Shown here piece by piece: positions 1-9,332 of a stretch of DNA of 64,000 nucleotides. The stretch covers positions 62,001 to 126,000 of the forward strand of contig JADKJG010000010.1 in assembly GCA_016722375.1 (NCBI GenBank). The letters are read 5' to 3'. The DNA is from Bacteroidota bacterium (GTDB lineage: Bacteria; Bacteroidota; Bacteroidia; Chitinophagales; LD1). Position numbers and translations under genes: made by a program. The stretch's first letter is position 1; the number at the start of each line of letters is the position of its first letter. The notes beneath the pieces are model-generated. The model made no database searches, was not told the origin of the DNA, and saw only the letters and a program-made list of their open reading frames with translations.

Positions 1-980
1 AGGGTATGTCCGGTAAATGTCTTTGTAGAACTCGCATCGGGCACCTTTCCGAAAATCCTTTGAATCGCCACCCCTTCCGATAAATCATTATTCGGCGTGC
101 CGGTGCCGTGCAGGTTAATATAATCTATATCCTTCGGATCCAGTCCACTCATCTCTAGTGCTTTCTTCATCGCCAGAAAATTCCCTTTCCCTTCAGGCGA
201 AGAAGCCGTTTGATGAAAAGCGTCGTTCGCATTTGAATATCCGCTCAATACAATTTCAGGCATTTCCGCTAGTGTAGCTGCTACCTTTTCCGAAACCAGC
301 ACGACGTATCCGGCGCCTTCCCCCAAGTTTAATCCCTTCCGGTTTTCATCATAAGGAGTACAAGGATTAGAATCTAGAATCATAAGCGAGTTAAAGCCAT
401 TGAGCGTGAAACGCGAGAGCGCATCTGCACCACCTGCCAAAACAACGTCAAGCAAATTATTCTTAATCATTCTGGCACCATACATCAGGCTGCTGGATGA
501 AGAAGAACAGGCTGTGCTGATGGTAGTGATATGGTCTTTGATTCTCAGTTTATCAGCTACCAATTCTGTGACATATCCGGTGTCGTAATTCACCTCATCA
601 ATCAACTTTTCCGATGAAGAATCGGCCATATAATCTCCAAAGATATCCTCGGTTTTATCCATCGCGCCAACGGTGTTGGCGGAAATAAAACCTACTCGCC
701 ATCTTCCAATTTCAGGGATGGCAGCATCTTTCATTGCCTCCTCGGCAGCAATCATACTCAATAAAGCTGTCCGTGGCGCTTCTTCACTTAAACCCGATAG
801 CTTTGCTAACTCTCTATTATTCAATTTCACCTCAGCCGCAGGAATTTTTCCACCGTAATTAGTGGTCAGCACCGAAATCTTTCCTATGCCTGATTGACCC
901 GTACGAAATGAAGTTAGCGTTTCAGAAACACCCTTACCGATAGCAGAGATGACTCCTTTGCCCGCTATAAATACCCGCAT
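1..980 (-). CDS. beta-ketoacyl-ACP synthase, partial (flexirubin/aryl-polyene type)
   Basis: A ketosynthase of the FabF/KAS-II class that would condense malonyl-ACP with a growing acyl chain in the cytoplasm. Reading starts at ATG 980 and stays open to the left edge, so the C-terminus is missing. The nucleophilic cysteine sits in TISTACSSSSS near residue 158, the first catalytic histidine in NLHGTGTPNND, and the second in KTFTGHT just before the edge, so the active site is complete. The gene lies 14 bp downstream of an ACP gene on the same strand, and the genes at 7.8-13.5 kb are of the same pathway type. The flexirubin/aryl-polyene assignment is inferred from this gene company, not from the ketosynthase alone. 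Confidence 0.9.
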   Translation of the reverse strand, partial: MRVFIAGKGVISAIGKGVSETLTSFRTGQSGIGKISVLTTNYGGKIPAAEVKLNNRELAKLSGLSEEAPRTALLSMIAAEEAMKDAAIPEIGRWRVGFISANTVGAMDKTEDIFGDYMADSSSEKLIDEVNYDTGYVTELVADKLRIKDHITTISTACSSSSSSLMYGARMIKNNLLDVVLAGGADALSRFTLNGFNSLMILDSNPCTPYDENRKGLNLGEGAGYVVLVSEKVAATLAEMPEIVLSGYSNANDAFHQTASSPEGKGNFLAMKKALEMSGLDPKDIDYINLHGTGTPNNDLSEGVAIQRIFGKVPDASSTKTFTGHT

Positions 981-994
981 GGAATCTTGTAAAA

Positions 995-1252
995 TTATTG
1001 TGGTTTGTTTGCCTGAATGTAATCAGCGATAGACTTGACAGACGTAAATATTTTGGGACCATCTTCTGGATTTACCAACTTGATGCCATATTTCTGTTGC
1101 AATAATACAATTAGCTCCAGCGCATCAATCGAATCGAGACCCAACCCTTCGGCAAATAAAGGCTCATCATTGCCAATATTTTCTGGCTTAATGTGTTTCA
1201 AGTTCAGTTGTTCTACAATCTGCGCCTTTAAGGTTGCTATCAAATCACTCAT
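995..1252 (-). CDS. acyl carrier protein
   Basis: An 85-residue acyl carrier protein that carries acyl chains on a phosphopantetheine arm. The attachment site is GLDSIDALEL with Ser41, and the rest has the usual acidic four-helix pattern and length. Its start overlaps the end of the upstream ketosynthase-like gene by 8 bp, and the ketosynthase follows 14 bp downstream, so the three are probably cotranscribed. The typical fatty-acid acpP site reads DSLD, whereas this one reads DSID, and with these neighbours a dedicated pigment or polyene ACP is more likely than the housekeeping one. Confidence 0.92.
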   Translation of the reverse strand: MSDLIATLKAQIVEQLNLKHIKPENIGNDEPLFAEGLGLDSIDALELIVLLQQKYGIKLVNPEDGPKIFTSVKSIADYIQANKPQ

Positions 1253-1868
1253 TAGACTTAAAGATTTTGTTTAAAGTTGCTGAATCGTGTTTCAGCGAAT
1301 GTTTATGCTCTACTTTCTCTACCAAATAAAAATAAGCCTCTGCTTTGCCATTGTAGTAGTTTGCCCACCCCGAAATACAGGATTTTATTTTTCCTGTTTC
1401 AAAAAGCGAGTCCACATAAGCCGACTGAAACAGAGGGTCAAATATATCAAAAACAAAACAGGCTGTTTCGCCCTTCACCTGATGACGGATACACAATTCC
1501 CCGATCAGCACATTCGGTAGCGTATAAACGAAAAGCGAAGGACTGGGGGTTCCGGCTATGCTCTCTTCATAACGAATATCTGTATCCAGACTTGAATCTG
1601 CATTAGAAATAAAAATTCCCAACTCTTCGGGTGCCAAACCCGCCTTCCAGTCTTGATTTTTCAATAGAATTTCTGCTGCCAAAAACCCCGTTTTGCACAG
1701 TTGATCCATCTTGAAGAAACGGGGATAGTTCATCTCAAAAAACTCATAAACCTGATCCAGAAAACCAGTTTCAGCACTGTTCTTGTCCTTATAAAGCAAG
1801 TTCCCTTCTCGCCAAACCTCCTGGTCCCGAATGACAACATAAGAAGAAATAAAACAGTTCTCTTTCAT
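1245..1868 (-). CDS. ketosynthase-like protein lacking the catalytic cysteine
   Basis: A protein of about 207 residues resembling only the N-terminal half of a ketosynthase. Its stretch around SPSLFVYTLPNVLIGELC matches the helix before the active site of KAS enzymes, but where a TVSSAC-type motif should follow the sequence reads KGETACFVFDIFD and then diverges, with no C-terminal catalytic histidines. Short proteins of this type are familiar in flexirubin/aryl-polyene clusters, where a partner or chain-length role for the paired ketosynthase is plausible. I chose ATG 1868 because it gives the family-like start MKENCFISSYVVIRD and has CAGG upstream; the longer frame to 1946 would need a TTG. 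It overlaps the ACP start by 8 bp. Confidence 0.7.
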   Translation of the reverse strand: MKENCFISSYVVIRDQEVWREGNLLYKDKNSAETGFLDQVYEFFEMNYPRFFKMDQLCKTGFLAAEILLKNQDWKAGLAPEELGIFISNADSSLDTDIRYEESIAGTPSPSLFVYTLPNVLIGELCIRHQVKGETACFVFDIFDPLFQSAYVDSLFETGKIKSCISGWANYYNGKAEAYFYLVEKVEHKHSLKHDSATLNKIFKSNE

Positions 1869-2023
1869 TTTAAACAGCCTGCAAGAAAGAAAATATGAGG
1901 ATATGGACGATGTATCATTAACCAAAACAGATGATAGCCAGTCCAAAGATAAGTTTCATACAGGGAGGCTACTGCCTACTTTTAGAATTAATGTAACAGA
2001 GGAATGAAGATGCCAACCGGATT

Positions 2024-2992
2024 CTATCTATCCTTTAGCCTCACATCAAGAAACTCCACAATCTCCCTTTCCTGTTTTGGCTCAAACCAGTTAACCCCAG
2101 CATCTTTTTTAAACCAAGTCAACTGCCGCTTGGCATAATTGCGGGTGTTTTGTTGTATGAGTGCCACGGCTTCGGGCAAAGACATTTTGTCTTCTATAAA
2201 ATCAAAGAGTTCAGCATAGCCCACTGTATTTAATGCGAGCAGTTTTTTGTGCAGATATAGTTGCTTGACTTCATCGAGCAGCCCTCGATTCATCATATCC
2301 TCTACTCTTTGATTGATTCTTTCATACAGTTTTTCTCTATCCATGTTCAACCCGATTTTAATCGGTATGAAATTCCGCTCTGCTTTTTTGCCAATGCGCT
2401 GTTCTGAATACTTTTTTCCGGTAGTGTAGATTATTTCTAAGGCTCGTTTCAAACGAACAGGATTTTTTTTATCCACCACTGAAAAATATTCTGGGTCTAA
2501 GCGCTCTACCTCTTCCTGTAACCAGCCTAATTCTTTTTCATTCAAAAATTTTCTGGCTGTCCAAAGTTGGTTGTCGTCTGTCTTTTCAAATTTATCAAAA
2601 CCACTGCACACTGCATTGATGAACAAACCCGAACCGCCCACCATCACCGCAATATCCTTCTTCTCATAGTATTTGTCCAGAAACTCCAGCACCTCCGCTT
2701 CATATTTGCCCGCGCTATAGTTTCGGGTATGGATAGAAATGTTGTTGATGAAGTGATGCGGCACTTCTTCTAGTTCTTTCTCAGAAGGCTTCGCCGTGCC
2801 TATATTCATCTCCCGATAAAACTGTCGTGAATCTGCCGATATGATTTCAGCATCATAGTGTTTCGCAATGTTGATAGCTAAGGCAGTTTTGCCAATAGCC
2901 GTCGGGCCGCAAATCACAATCAGATATTTCCCCTTCGCAGACACGCGATAAACATAAACAATCTGATAATTGTCATGGCTGTGGTGGCCCAT
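2024..2992 (-). CDS. miaA: tRNA dimethylallyltransferase
   Basis: Transfers dimethylallyl from DMAPP to N6 of A37 in tRNAs reading UNN codons. The P-loop GPTAIGKT lies near the N-terminus, followed by the conserved ISADSRQFYREMNIGTAKPS region, GGSGLFINAV, and the C-terminal QNTRNYAKRQLTWFKKD motif. About 322 residues from ATG 2992, slightly longer than usual because of an N-terminal extension rich in His and Tyr; an alternative start within that stretch is possible. The frame extends 4 codons further upstream only with TTG. A terminator hairpin at 3005-3035 separates it from the gene upstream. A MiaE-type hydroxylase that acts later on the same nucleotide is encoded at 26127-26708. Confidence 0.96.
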   Translation of the reverse strand: MGHHSHDNYQIVYVYRVSAKGKYLIVICGPTAIGKTALAINIAKHYDAEIISADSRQFYREMNIGTAKPSEKELEEVPHHFINNISIHTRNYSAGKYEAEVLEFLDKYYEKKDIAVMVGGSGLFINAVCSGFDKFEKTDDNQLWTARKFLNEKELGWLQEEVERLDPEYFSVVDKKNPVRLKRALEIIYTTGKKYSEQRIGKKAERNFIPIKIGLNMDREKLYERINQRVEDMMNRGLLDEVKQLYLHKKLLALNTVGYAELFDFIEDKMSLPEAVALIQQNTRNYAKRQLTWFKKDAGVNWFEPKQEREIVEFLDVRLKDR

Positions 2993-3004
2993 TTCTAAAA
3001 ACAA

Positions 3005-3035
3005 AAAAGGCGCTCCGGTTAAGGAAGCGCCTTTT
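3005..3035 (-). terminator. rho-independent terminator after the fibronectin III gene
   Basis: Inverted arms AAAAGGCGCT (3005-3014) and AGCGCCTTTT (3026-3035) enclose an 11-nt loop. On the minus strand the stem is followed by a T tract. It lies 21 bp after the stop of the fibronectin III gene and just upstream of miaA, so it ends the former transcript. Confidence 0.85.
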
Positions 3036-3055
3036 AATATACGGATAGATAATAC

Positions 3056-3784
3056 TTAAACTGTAGGCAGGTTCACACGAATCAGGCATAATTCGCTGAA
3101 GTTGTTATAACCCGCATGGCTCAAGGTAGCGATACGAAAATAATATGTCAATCCCGGTACAAGGTCGGTAATAGTCGCCGAAGCCTTTGCCGCTTCTATT
3201 ACTATCGGCCAGCCTTCAGAAGGGTTCATAGAGACTTCGATACGATAGCCCGTCTTTTTCGCAACCGCATCCCATCTCAGTTCAACAGTACCGAGCAGAC
3301 CACCGTTCAACGCTTTCACATTATCCGGTGCAGGAAGAAAGCCAAGTGGATTTTTCATATCGTTCACATCCATGCCGCTGGTGATAATGATTTCCGGGTT
3401 GCCGCCCGAAGTGTACTGCACATAGTATTGCAGCTTTTGCATGATCTCTTCCAGATCCTTCCTTCTGGCATTGCGCACAATGGTCTTGGCGCGAGAGCGA
3501 TCCATCGCCTGTTCCGCCACAGCCAGCGCATCAATAGCGATGGTCACATCGGCCAGCGTGGGGTTGGGATCGGGGAAGAATGCATTACCAGTCATCTTGG
3601 TAACGATGTCCCTCGCCTTTCCGATTTGCTGCAGCGGCGTTAGGTTGGTGAAGTTCAACTTTACGTTAAACAAAATAATTGCGAACAATTCAGCGGCTTC
3701 TGCTTTCGAAGCCTTCTTCATTGCTTTCTTGATCTTCAGAAGTTCTTTCTTCTTATAGACCTTCATTTGAAATAAAGATTTCAT
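3056..3784 (-). CDS. fibronectin type III domain protein
   Basis: A 242-residue protein of unknown role. Residues 1-35 are strongly basic and Lys/Ala rich (KKKELLKIKKAMKKASKAE), with no convincing signal peptide. A mixed alpha-helical middle section follows. From about residue 150 a single fibronectin III fold is visible: APDNVKALNGG, VELRWDAVAKKTGYRIEVS, then DLVPGLTYYFRIATLSHAGY. Such proteins are common in Bacteroidota and several paralogues often occur per genome. The gene is monocistronic: a terminator follows it and a repeat-rich spacer precedes it. No function can be assigned. Confidence 0.75.
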   Translation of the reverse strand: MKSLFQMKVYKKKELLKIKKAMKKASKAEAAELFAIILFNVKLNFTNLTPLQQIGKARDIVTKMTGNAFFPDPNPTLADVTIAIDALAVAEQAMDRSRAKTIVRNARRKDLEEIMQKLQYYVQYTSGGNPEIIITSGMDVNDMKNPLGFLPAPDNVKALNGGLLGTVELRWDAVAKKTGYRIEVSMNPSEGWPIVIEAAKASATITDLVPGLTYYFRIATLSHAGYNNFSELCLIRVNLPTV

Positions 3785-4582
3785 GTGGTTAAAAAATTTA
3801 AGTAAAAAATAGAAACCCGTCTTTACCAGATTTCACCTCCATTGCTTGCCGGCCTTTCTTTTTTTTAAAGCCGCTTCTGCGCCGTTGGTGAGTTCATATA
3901 CGCCACCTCCCCAAAAAGTGTTTCAGGCCTTGAAAAATATTTTTGCGATAAGCGGCGATAAAAAACGCTGTATATATAATAAGGTATAAAATCACCGGAA
4001 CCGGTGCTGGAACCGGTTTTATTTTTCACATATTTTTGCATTTTACAAATGTCATTTGTATGCCTGACTGTGGCAAGTCACCAAGTGACTGTGGCAAGTC
4101 ACCAAGTGACTGTGGACAGTCACCAAGTGACTGTGGTAAGTCACCAAGTGACTGTGGCAAGTCACCAAGTGACTGTGGACAGTCACCAAGTGACTGTGGT
4201 AAGTCACCAAGTAACTGTGGACAGTCACCAAGTGACTGTGGACAGTCACCAAGTAACTGTGGACAGTCACCAAGTGACTGTGGTAAGTCACCAAGTGATT
4301 GTGGACAGTCATCAAGAGATTTGGGGAAGTTAGCTCGTGCTTTGGGCTAATCAGGTGGTAATTTGCTCACTTTTAAGGGAAAATTGAGTGAAAATGGTTG
4401 TTGGTGGTGGTAGTTCTCGCGCTCTTGTTGGAGTTTTAGCTTTCAAATAAGAATAACAGAGCAAGCGCCACCAACAAACAATTCGCATTATGGTTGTTGG
4501 TGACGGTCGCTATATTTATTTTTCAAAGGATGAACTAAACACCAACGGCACGAATCAACAACTATCAACCAGCAACCTTCAA
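3785..4582. other. intergenic spacer with a 21-bp tandem array
   Basis: No convincing gene. It holds the tandem array at 4066-4317, an ACCGGAACCGGTGCTGGAACCGGT stretch of repeated ACCGGT-like words just before it, and a loose inverted pair TTGTTGGTGG / CCACCAACAA around 4397-4480. Open frames crossing the array exist on both strands only because the repeat length is a multiple of three and lacks stops. Confidence 0.7.
4066..4317. repeat. tandem array, 21-bp unit, 12 copies, one dyad per unit
   Basis: Twelve consecutive 21-bp units. Each contains an imperfect or perfect dyad, best seen in the variant GTGACTGTGGACAGTCAC (8-bp arms around GG), followed by CAA. Variants differ mainly at two positions in the centre (GGCA, GGAC, GGTA) and rarely at the first base. 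The last unit is degenerate and the array fades at about 4338. It is translatable in several frames, but this is a by-product of the period. The period is two helical turns, so the dyads face the same side of the DNA. Confidence 0.9.
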
Positions 4583-6001
4583 CTAACCCTTCACGGGTTT
4601 CAGTCCCAACTTCTCCCCCAGTTCCAGCATCATCCTAAAAGCCTCTTCATAATCATTTCGGATTTTGCCTTCCAGAATCGCTTCTTTGATTTCTTCTTTA
4701 ATGATGCCGATTTCTTTGGATGGCTTGATGCCAAAGGTTTCCATAATCAACTCACCGGTTACCGGTGGCTGAAAATTTCTAACCTGATCTTTTTCTTCTA
4801 CCTCCTTCAATTTCTCACGAACCATTTCAAAGCGCATGAGGTAACGTTTTACCTTTTCGCGATTCTTCGAGGTGATGTCTGCTTCGCAAAGCATCATCAG
4901 GTTTTCAATGTCATCACCGGCTTCAAACAACAAACGCCGCAAGGCAGAGTCCGTAATCTCTTCTTTGGTTAAGGCAATGGGGCGCAGATGCAGGAACACC
5001 ATCTTGCGCACAAACTTCATTTCGGCACCCATCGGCAATTTCATTCTTCCGAAAATCTTTGGCACCCATTTGCTGCCCAATACTTCATGTCCATGAAAAG
5101 TCCAGCCCTGACCTGCTACAAATTTCTTGGTTGGCGGCTTGGCAATGTCGTGAAGAATCGCCGCCCAGCGCAGCCATAAGTCCTTGCTTGTTCTGGTTAA
5201 ATTATCCAGCACTTGAAGGGTATGGTAAAAGTTGTCCTTATGGCCCTTGCCTTCATAATTCTCCACCCCTTTCAGGTTTTGCATTTCAGGGAAAATTAGT
5301 TTCAATAAGCCCGACTCTTCGAGCAGGATAAAACCTATAGAGGGCTTTTTTGCCAAAATAATTTTGTTCAATTCATCTGTGATCCGTTCCTGAGAAATGA
5401 TCGCAATACGTTCTGCATTCTTTTTAATAGAAGCAAAAGTTTCAGGCTGAATGGTAAAGTCTAATTGTGTGGCAAAACGAATCGCCCGCATCATCCTCAG
5501 TGGGTCATCGCTGAAAGTGATGTCCGGGTCGAGGGGTGTGCGGATGATTTTGGCCTCCAAATCTTTCAAGCCATCAAAAGGGTCAATCAGTTTGCCGAAT
5601 GTTTTTTTGTTGAGGCTTACCGCCATCGCGTTGATGGTAAAATCACGACGCAACTGGTCATCTTCAAGGGTGCCTTCCTCCACTACCGGTTTGCGCGAAT
5701 CTCTTTGGTAAGATTCTTTTCGCGCGCCTACAAACTCTAAATCCAAATCTTCCCAACGGAAATGAGCCGTGCCGTATGTTTTAAACACCGTGACATTCAG
5801 TTGTGGGTTTATTTTTTTTGCTGTGGCTTCTGCTAAGTCCATGCCATTGCCAACGCATACAAAATCAATATCCTTACAATCACGTTGAATCAATTGGTCG
5901 CGTACATAGCCGCCAACGGCATAGGTTTCAAGCCCAAGCTCTTCGGCAGCTTCGGATACAAAATTAAATACCGGATGGGCGAGGGAAATATTCTTATTCA
6001 C
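4583..6001 (-). CDS. CCA tRNA nucleotidyltransferase / poly(A) polymerase family protein with HD domain
   Basis: A 472-residue class II nucleotidyltransferase that adds or repairs the 3' CCA of tRNA. Visible motifs are the G-rich AVGGYVRDQL near residue 28, the metal-binding DIDFV near 45, FVGARKESY, and RRDFTINAMA. The central part includes PLRMMRAIRFATQ, and a C-terminal HD domain shows LRWAAILHDIAKP and FHGHE. Translation appears to start at GTG 6001; no in-frame ATG lies nearby upstream. The length and the HD domain fit the bacterial long-form enzyme. The gene stands alone on the minus strand, with 48 bp to the HerA-like gene upstream. Confidence 0.93.
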   Translation of the reverse strand: MNKNISLAHPVFNFVSEAAEELGLETYAVGGYVRDQLIQRDCKDIDFVCVGNGMDLAEATAKKINPQLNVTVFKTYGTAHFRWEDLDLEFVGARKESYQRDSRKPVVEEGTLEDDQLRRDFTINAMAVSLNKKTFGKLIDPFDGLKDLEAKIIRTPLDPDITFSDDPLRMMRAIRFATQLDFTIQPETFASIKKNAERIAIISQERITDELNKIILAKKPSIGFILLEESGLLKLIFPEMQNLKGVENYEGKGHKDNFYHTLQVLDNLTRTSKDLWLRWAAILHDIAKPPTKKFVAGQGWTFHGHEVLGSKWVPKIFGRMKLPMGAEMKFVRKMVFLHLRPIALTKEEITDSALRRLLFEAGDDIENLMMLCEADITSKNREKVKRYLMRFEMVREKLKEVEEKDQVRNFQPPVTGELIMETFGIKPSKEIGIIKEEIKEAILEGKIRNDYEEAFRMMLELGEKLGLKPVKG

Positions 6002-6049
6002 GCGTCAAACCTACTTGAAAAAGGAAAGAAGGCAAAGAGAATATATAAC

Positions 6050-7591
6050 TTATCTTCTTCTGCCGCCAAAGCCAAGAACACCCAACAAGCCACGGGTTAC
6101 TTCGCGAATCACCATTTTACCTGTAGTGCTTTTTGCAAAATCACCGAGGGCACCTACACCTTTCTCTACCGTACTTTTTTCTGTTTGTTGAGAAGGAATG
6201 GCCGTCTTACCGCTTTCGGGATTATTCTGAACGGGGGAAGAATTGATTTTTCTATTAAGCATTTCAAAAGCGCTATCGCGGTCAATCACTTCATTATACT
6301 TTTTTACTAGCGAGGAGCGGTTGTTGATGGCATCTATTTCTTGCGGAGTGAGAATATCCATTCGGGAATGAGGTGCTTGCAACAAAGTAGCAGCCAAAGG
6401 CGTGGGATTTCCTTTTTCATTCAAAACAGTAATGAGTGCCTCTCCCATTCCGAGCGATGTAAGCAAAGTTTCGGTATCATAGAAATCGGTCAGCGGATAG
6501 TTTTCTGCCGTCAACTTGATTTGCTTCCGGTCTTTGGCGGTGAAAGCCCGTAGCGCATGTTGCACTTTCATCCCTAACTGCGCCAACACATCATCCGGGA
6601 CATCAGTTGGATTTTGGGTGCAGAAGAAAACCCCCACTCCCTTAGAGCGAATGAGTTTGACAATAGTTTCTATCTGGTCGTGCAGTGCTTTGCTCGCCTC
6701 TTCAAAGATTAAATGCGCTTCGTCAATGAATATCACCAGCTTCGGCACCCCGCTATCGCCTTCTTCTGGAAATGAAGCGTAAATCTCTGCTAACAAGCTC
6801 AGCATAAAAGTAGAGAATAACTTCGGCCTGTCCTGTATATCCGTGAGGCGAAGAATAGAAATTATTCCTCTGCCGTTTTCATCTATCCGCACTAAATCAT
6901 CCACCTCAAAGCTCTTTTCACCAAAGAAAATTTCAGCGCCTTGTTGCTCCAGCGTAATGATGCCACGCAGAATGGTGGAGACGGTCGCGGTCGAAACTTT
7001 ACCATAGTTCTCCTCTATTTCCTTCTTTCCCTCGTTGGTCAGATAGTTCAATACCTTTTTAAAATCCTTCAAATCCAGTAGCGGAAGTTTATTGTCGTCG
7101 CAATATTTAAAAGCAATCGAAACGACTCCTTCCTGCACATCATTCAGACCTAAGATTTTAGAAAACAGAACAGGCCCGAACTCCGAAACCGTTGCCCGCA
7201 GGCGCACCCCATTCTCTTTTGAAAGGGTGAGGAATTCCACTGAGTTACCCAGTGCTGTCCACGGTGTCCCTATTTTCTGGTGCCGCTCTTCAATTTTAGG
7301 ATTAGCCGTTCCAGCAGCAGCGATGCCCGACAAATCGCCTTTAATATCCATCACGAGTACCGGTACGCCTTTTGCGGACAACTGCTCGGAGATTACCTGC
7401 AATGTTTTTGTCTTTCCGGTACCGGTAGCGCCTGCTATCAGTCCATGCCGGTTAAAAGTTTTAAGCGGTGCCTTCACCTGCAAACCCGCTACGGCCTCTC
7501 CGTTCAGCATCGCAGCACCTACAACAATATAATCGCCTTTACAATCATAGCCCGTTGTTAAGGCTTCTTTAAATTTTTCTATGTCTGCCAT
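6050..7591 (-). CDS. HerA-like ATPase of the DUF853 family
   Basis: A 513-residue P-loop ATPase. Walker A is GATGTGKTKTL near residue 54 and Walker B is LVIFIDEAHLIF near residue 290; in between lies VLVMDIKGDLSG, typical of HerA/FtsK-type motor ATPases. The family, often labelled DUF853 or helicase HerA-like, is widespread and poorly characterised; a DNA- or protein-translocating role is inferred only. The C-terminus is Ser/Gln/Lys rich and ends in GGRRR. ATG 7591 is clear. It is transcribed divergently from the polyene operon across 246 bp, so promoters for both probably lie at 7592-7837. Confidence 0.85.
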   Translation of the reverse strand: MADIEKFKEALTTGYDCKGDYIVVGAAMLNGEAVAGLQVKAPLKTFNRHGLIAGATGTGKTKTLQVISEQLSAKGVPVLVMDIKGDLSGIAAAGTANPKIEERHQKIGTPWTALGNSVEFLTLSKENGVRLRATVSEFGPVLFSKILGLNDVQEGVVSIAFKYCDDNKLPLLDLKDFKKVLNYLTNEGKKEIEENYGKVSTATVSTILRGIITLEQQGAEIFFGEKSFEVDDLVRIDENGRGIISILRLTDIQDRPKLFSTFMLSLLAEIYASFPEEGDSGVPKLVIFIDEAHLIFEEASKALHDQIETIVKLIRSKGVGVFFCTQNPTDVPDDVLAQLGMKVQHALRAFTAKDRKQIKLTAENYPLTDFYDTETLLTSLGMGEALITVLNEKGNPTPLAATLLQAPHSRMDILTPQEIDAINNRSSLVKKYNEVIDRDSAFEMLNRKINSSPVQNNPESGKTAIPSQQTEKSTVEKGVGALGDFAKSTTGKMVIREVTRGLLGVLGFGGRRR

Positions 7592-7837
7592 TTGTCTGCT
7601 TCATTTATGAAAGCGCGAAAGTATGGATTTTATAAGCCATTCAGATATATTGATTTCGTGTTGTTTATTGCAAGGACCAATGTTCTATGAAAATTCAAAG
7701 ATCGGTAATGAGTCTGACATCCTACACCACCATAACTCTCTAGTCAGCCGCATGAAAACAAGCAGGATTGTGGTGGAAGTCATCGTCTTGCTGTAGCTGC
7801 TCTTGCAGACAAACTTTCAATCTCTTATTATTGGGGC

Positions 7838-9082
7838 GTGAAAAACAGAGTAGTTATTACAGGCATCGGGATTTATTCCTGTATCGGCAAGAATCTAGAC
7901 GAAGTGACAGATTCTTTGCATCAGGGCAAATCCGGCATTATACTCGATGCAGCGCGCAAAGACTTTGGCTATCGCTCTGGTTTGACCGGTAGTTGTGAAC
8001 AGCCGCAATTAAAAGGCCTACTGGACCGACGTTCGCGCATCATGTTGTCCGAACCTGGAGAATATGCCTACATGGCTACGCTCGAAGCATTAAAAGGAGC
8101 AGGGATTGATCAGGATTTTTTAGACCATCACGAAACCGGAATTATATACGGAAACGACAGCACGGCGCAGGCAGTCGTGGAGAGTACGGATATCATTCGT
8201 CAGAAAAAGAACACGGCCTTTGCTGGAAGCGGTGCGGTGTTCCAGACCATGAATAGCACGGTGAACATGAATCTGGCGACCATTTTCAAACTAAAGGGCA
8301 TCAACTTTACGGTGAGTTCGGCTTGCGCCAGCGGCTCTCATGCTATCGGAATGGCTACTATATTAATACGACATGGTTATCAGGATCGGATGATTTGCGG
8401 CGGTGCGCAGGAATTAAACGTTTTTTCAATGGGGACTTTTGATGCCTTAGGCGCATTTTCAGTTCGAGAAAATGAGCCACAAAAAGCATCTCGTCCTTTT
8501 GACCGCGACCGCGACGGATTGATTCCCAGCGGTGGAGCAGCTACTGTTATATTGGAATCATTAGAATCTGCACAAAAAAGAGGTGTAAAGATTTTGGGTG
8601 AAATAATAGGATATGGATTTTCATCGAATGGTGGACATATCTCCAACCCAACGGTGGATGGTCCAGTCCGCTCACTGATGATGTGCCTGAGAGATGGAAA
8701 TATCAAACCGGATGAAGTAGATTATATCAATGCTCATGCAACTTCTACCCAGCAGGGCGATGCCAGCGAAGCCCAGGCCATCGCTGCTGTTTTTGGCGCC
8801 TACCGTCCTTTGGTGAGTAGTACAAAATCCATGACGGGGCATGAATGTTGGATGGCAGGCGCTAGTGAAATTGTTTACTCTACGCTGATGATGCATCATG
8901 ATTTTGTTGCGCCAAACATCAATTTTGAAAACCCCGATGAATATTCAGCCAAATTGAATATTGCCACAATAGCGAAAGTGAAAAATATTGATGTATTTTT
9001 GTCAAATTCGTTTGGATTTGGAGGTATCAATTCCTCCTTGTTAGTAAAAAATGGAAATAACACCTACACACACAATGAGTAA
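7838..9082 (+). CDS. beta-ketoacyl-ACP synthase (KAS-II type), first gene of polyene operon
   Basis: A 414-residue ketosynthase. The nucleophile is Cys163 in TVSSACASGS, with catalytic histidines His300 (NAHATSTQQGD) and His335 (KSMTGHECW), and a C-terminal NSFGFGGINSSLL. Everything needed for Claisen condensation is present. The start is GTG 7838, directly preceded by GGGG. It is the first gene of a close-packed plus-strand operon of seven genes and overlaps the ACP gene by 8 bp. With ACP, acyltransferase, dehydratase, thioesterase, a second ketosynthase and a flavoenzyme it resembles the flexirubin/aryl-polyene type of iterative type II synthase. Confidence 0.92.
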   Translation: MKNRVVITGIGIYSCIGKNLDEVTDSLHQGKSGIILDAARKDFGYRSGLTGSCEQPQLKGLLDRRSRIMLSEPGEYAYMATLEALKGAGIDQDFLDHHETGIIYGNDSTAQAVVESTDIIRQKKNTAFAGSGAVFQTMNSTVNMNLATIFKLKGINFTVSSACASGSHAIGMATILIRHGYQDRMICGGAQELNVFSMGTFDALGAFSVRENEPQKASRPFDRDRDGLIPSGGAATVILESLESAQKRGVKILGEIIGYGFSSNGGHISNPTVDGPVRSLMMCLRDGNIKPDEVDYINAHATSTQQGDASEAQAIAAVFGAYRPLVSSTKSMTGHECWMAGASEIVYSTLMMHHDFVAPNINFENPDEYSAKLNIATIAKVKNIDVFLSNSFGFGGINSSLLVKNGNNTYTHNE

Positions 9083-9332
9083 AGAAGAAATAATTACCAA
9101 GATCAATGGATTTTTGGTGGAAGAATTTGAAGTAGAAATCGAAACAATAACACCCGAGGCACCGTTAAAAGAAACTTTAGATTTGGACAGCTTGGACTAT
9201 GTGGACCTCGTCGTTATTCTTGAAGGCAACTTCGGCATCAAGGTAAAACAAGAAGAATTTTCCGGCATCCTCACTTTTCAGCAGCTATACGATTACGTCA
9301 TTCAACGCTCCACCCAAAGCGCAGAGGTATAA
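9075..9332 (+). CDS. acyl carrier protein
   Basis: An 85-residue ACP with phosphopantetheine site DLDSLDYVDL at Ser39. I start it at ATG 9075 (MSKEEIITK), which overlaps the ketosynthase stop by 8 bp; an upstream ATG at 9051 would add eight residues without helical character. The stop is immediately followed by the ATG of the acyltransferase (TAAATG). This is a second ACP beside the one at 995-1252, and the two differ strongly in sequence, as expected for the paired ACPs of aryl-polyene systems. Confidence 0.92.
   Translation: MSKEEIITKINGFLVEEFEVEIETITPEAPLKETLDLDSLDYVDLVVILEGNFGIKVKQEEFSGILTFQQLYDYVIQRSTQSAEV

Noticed and set aside
4066..4317. CRISPR array
   Set aside because: Repeats abut directly with no unique spacers, and no cas genes are present. 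The same holds for the other arrays.
4004..4350. Open frames with SHQVTVD or DCGKSPS repeats across the 4.1-kb array
   Set aside because: They are open on both strands and in more than one frame because the 21-bp unit is stop-free; no start context or signal peptide.
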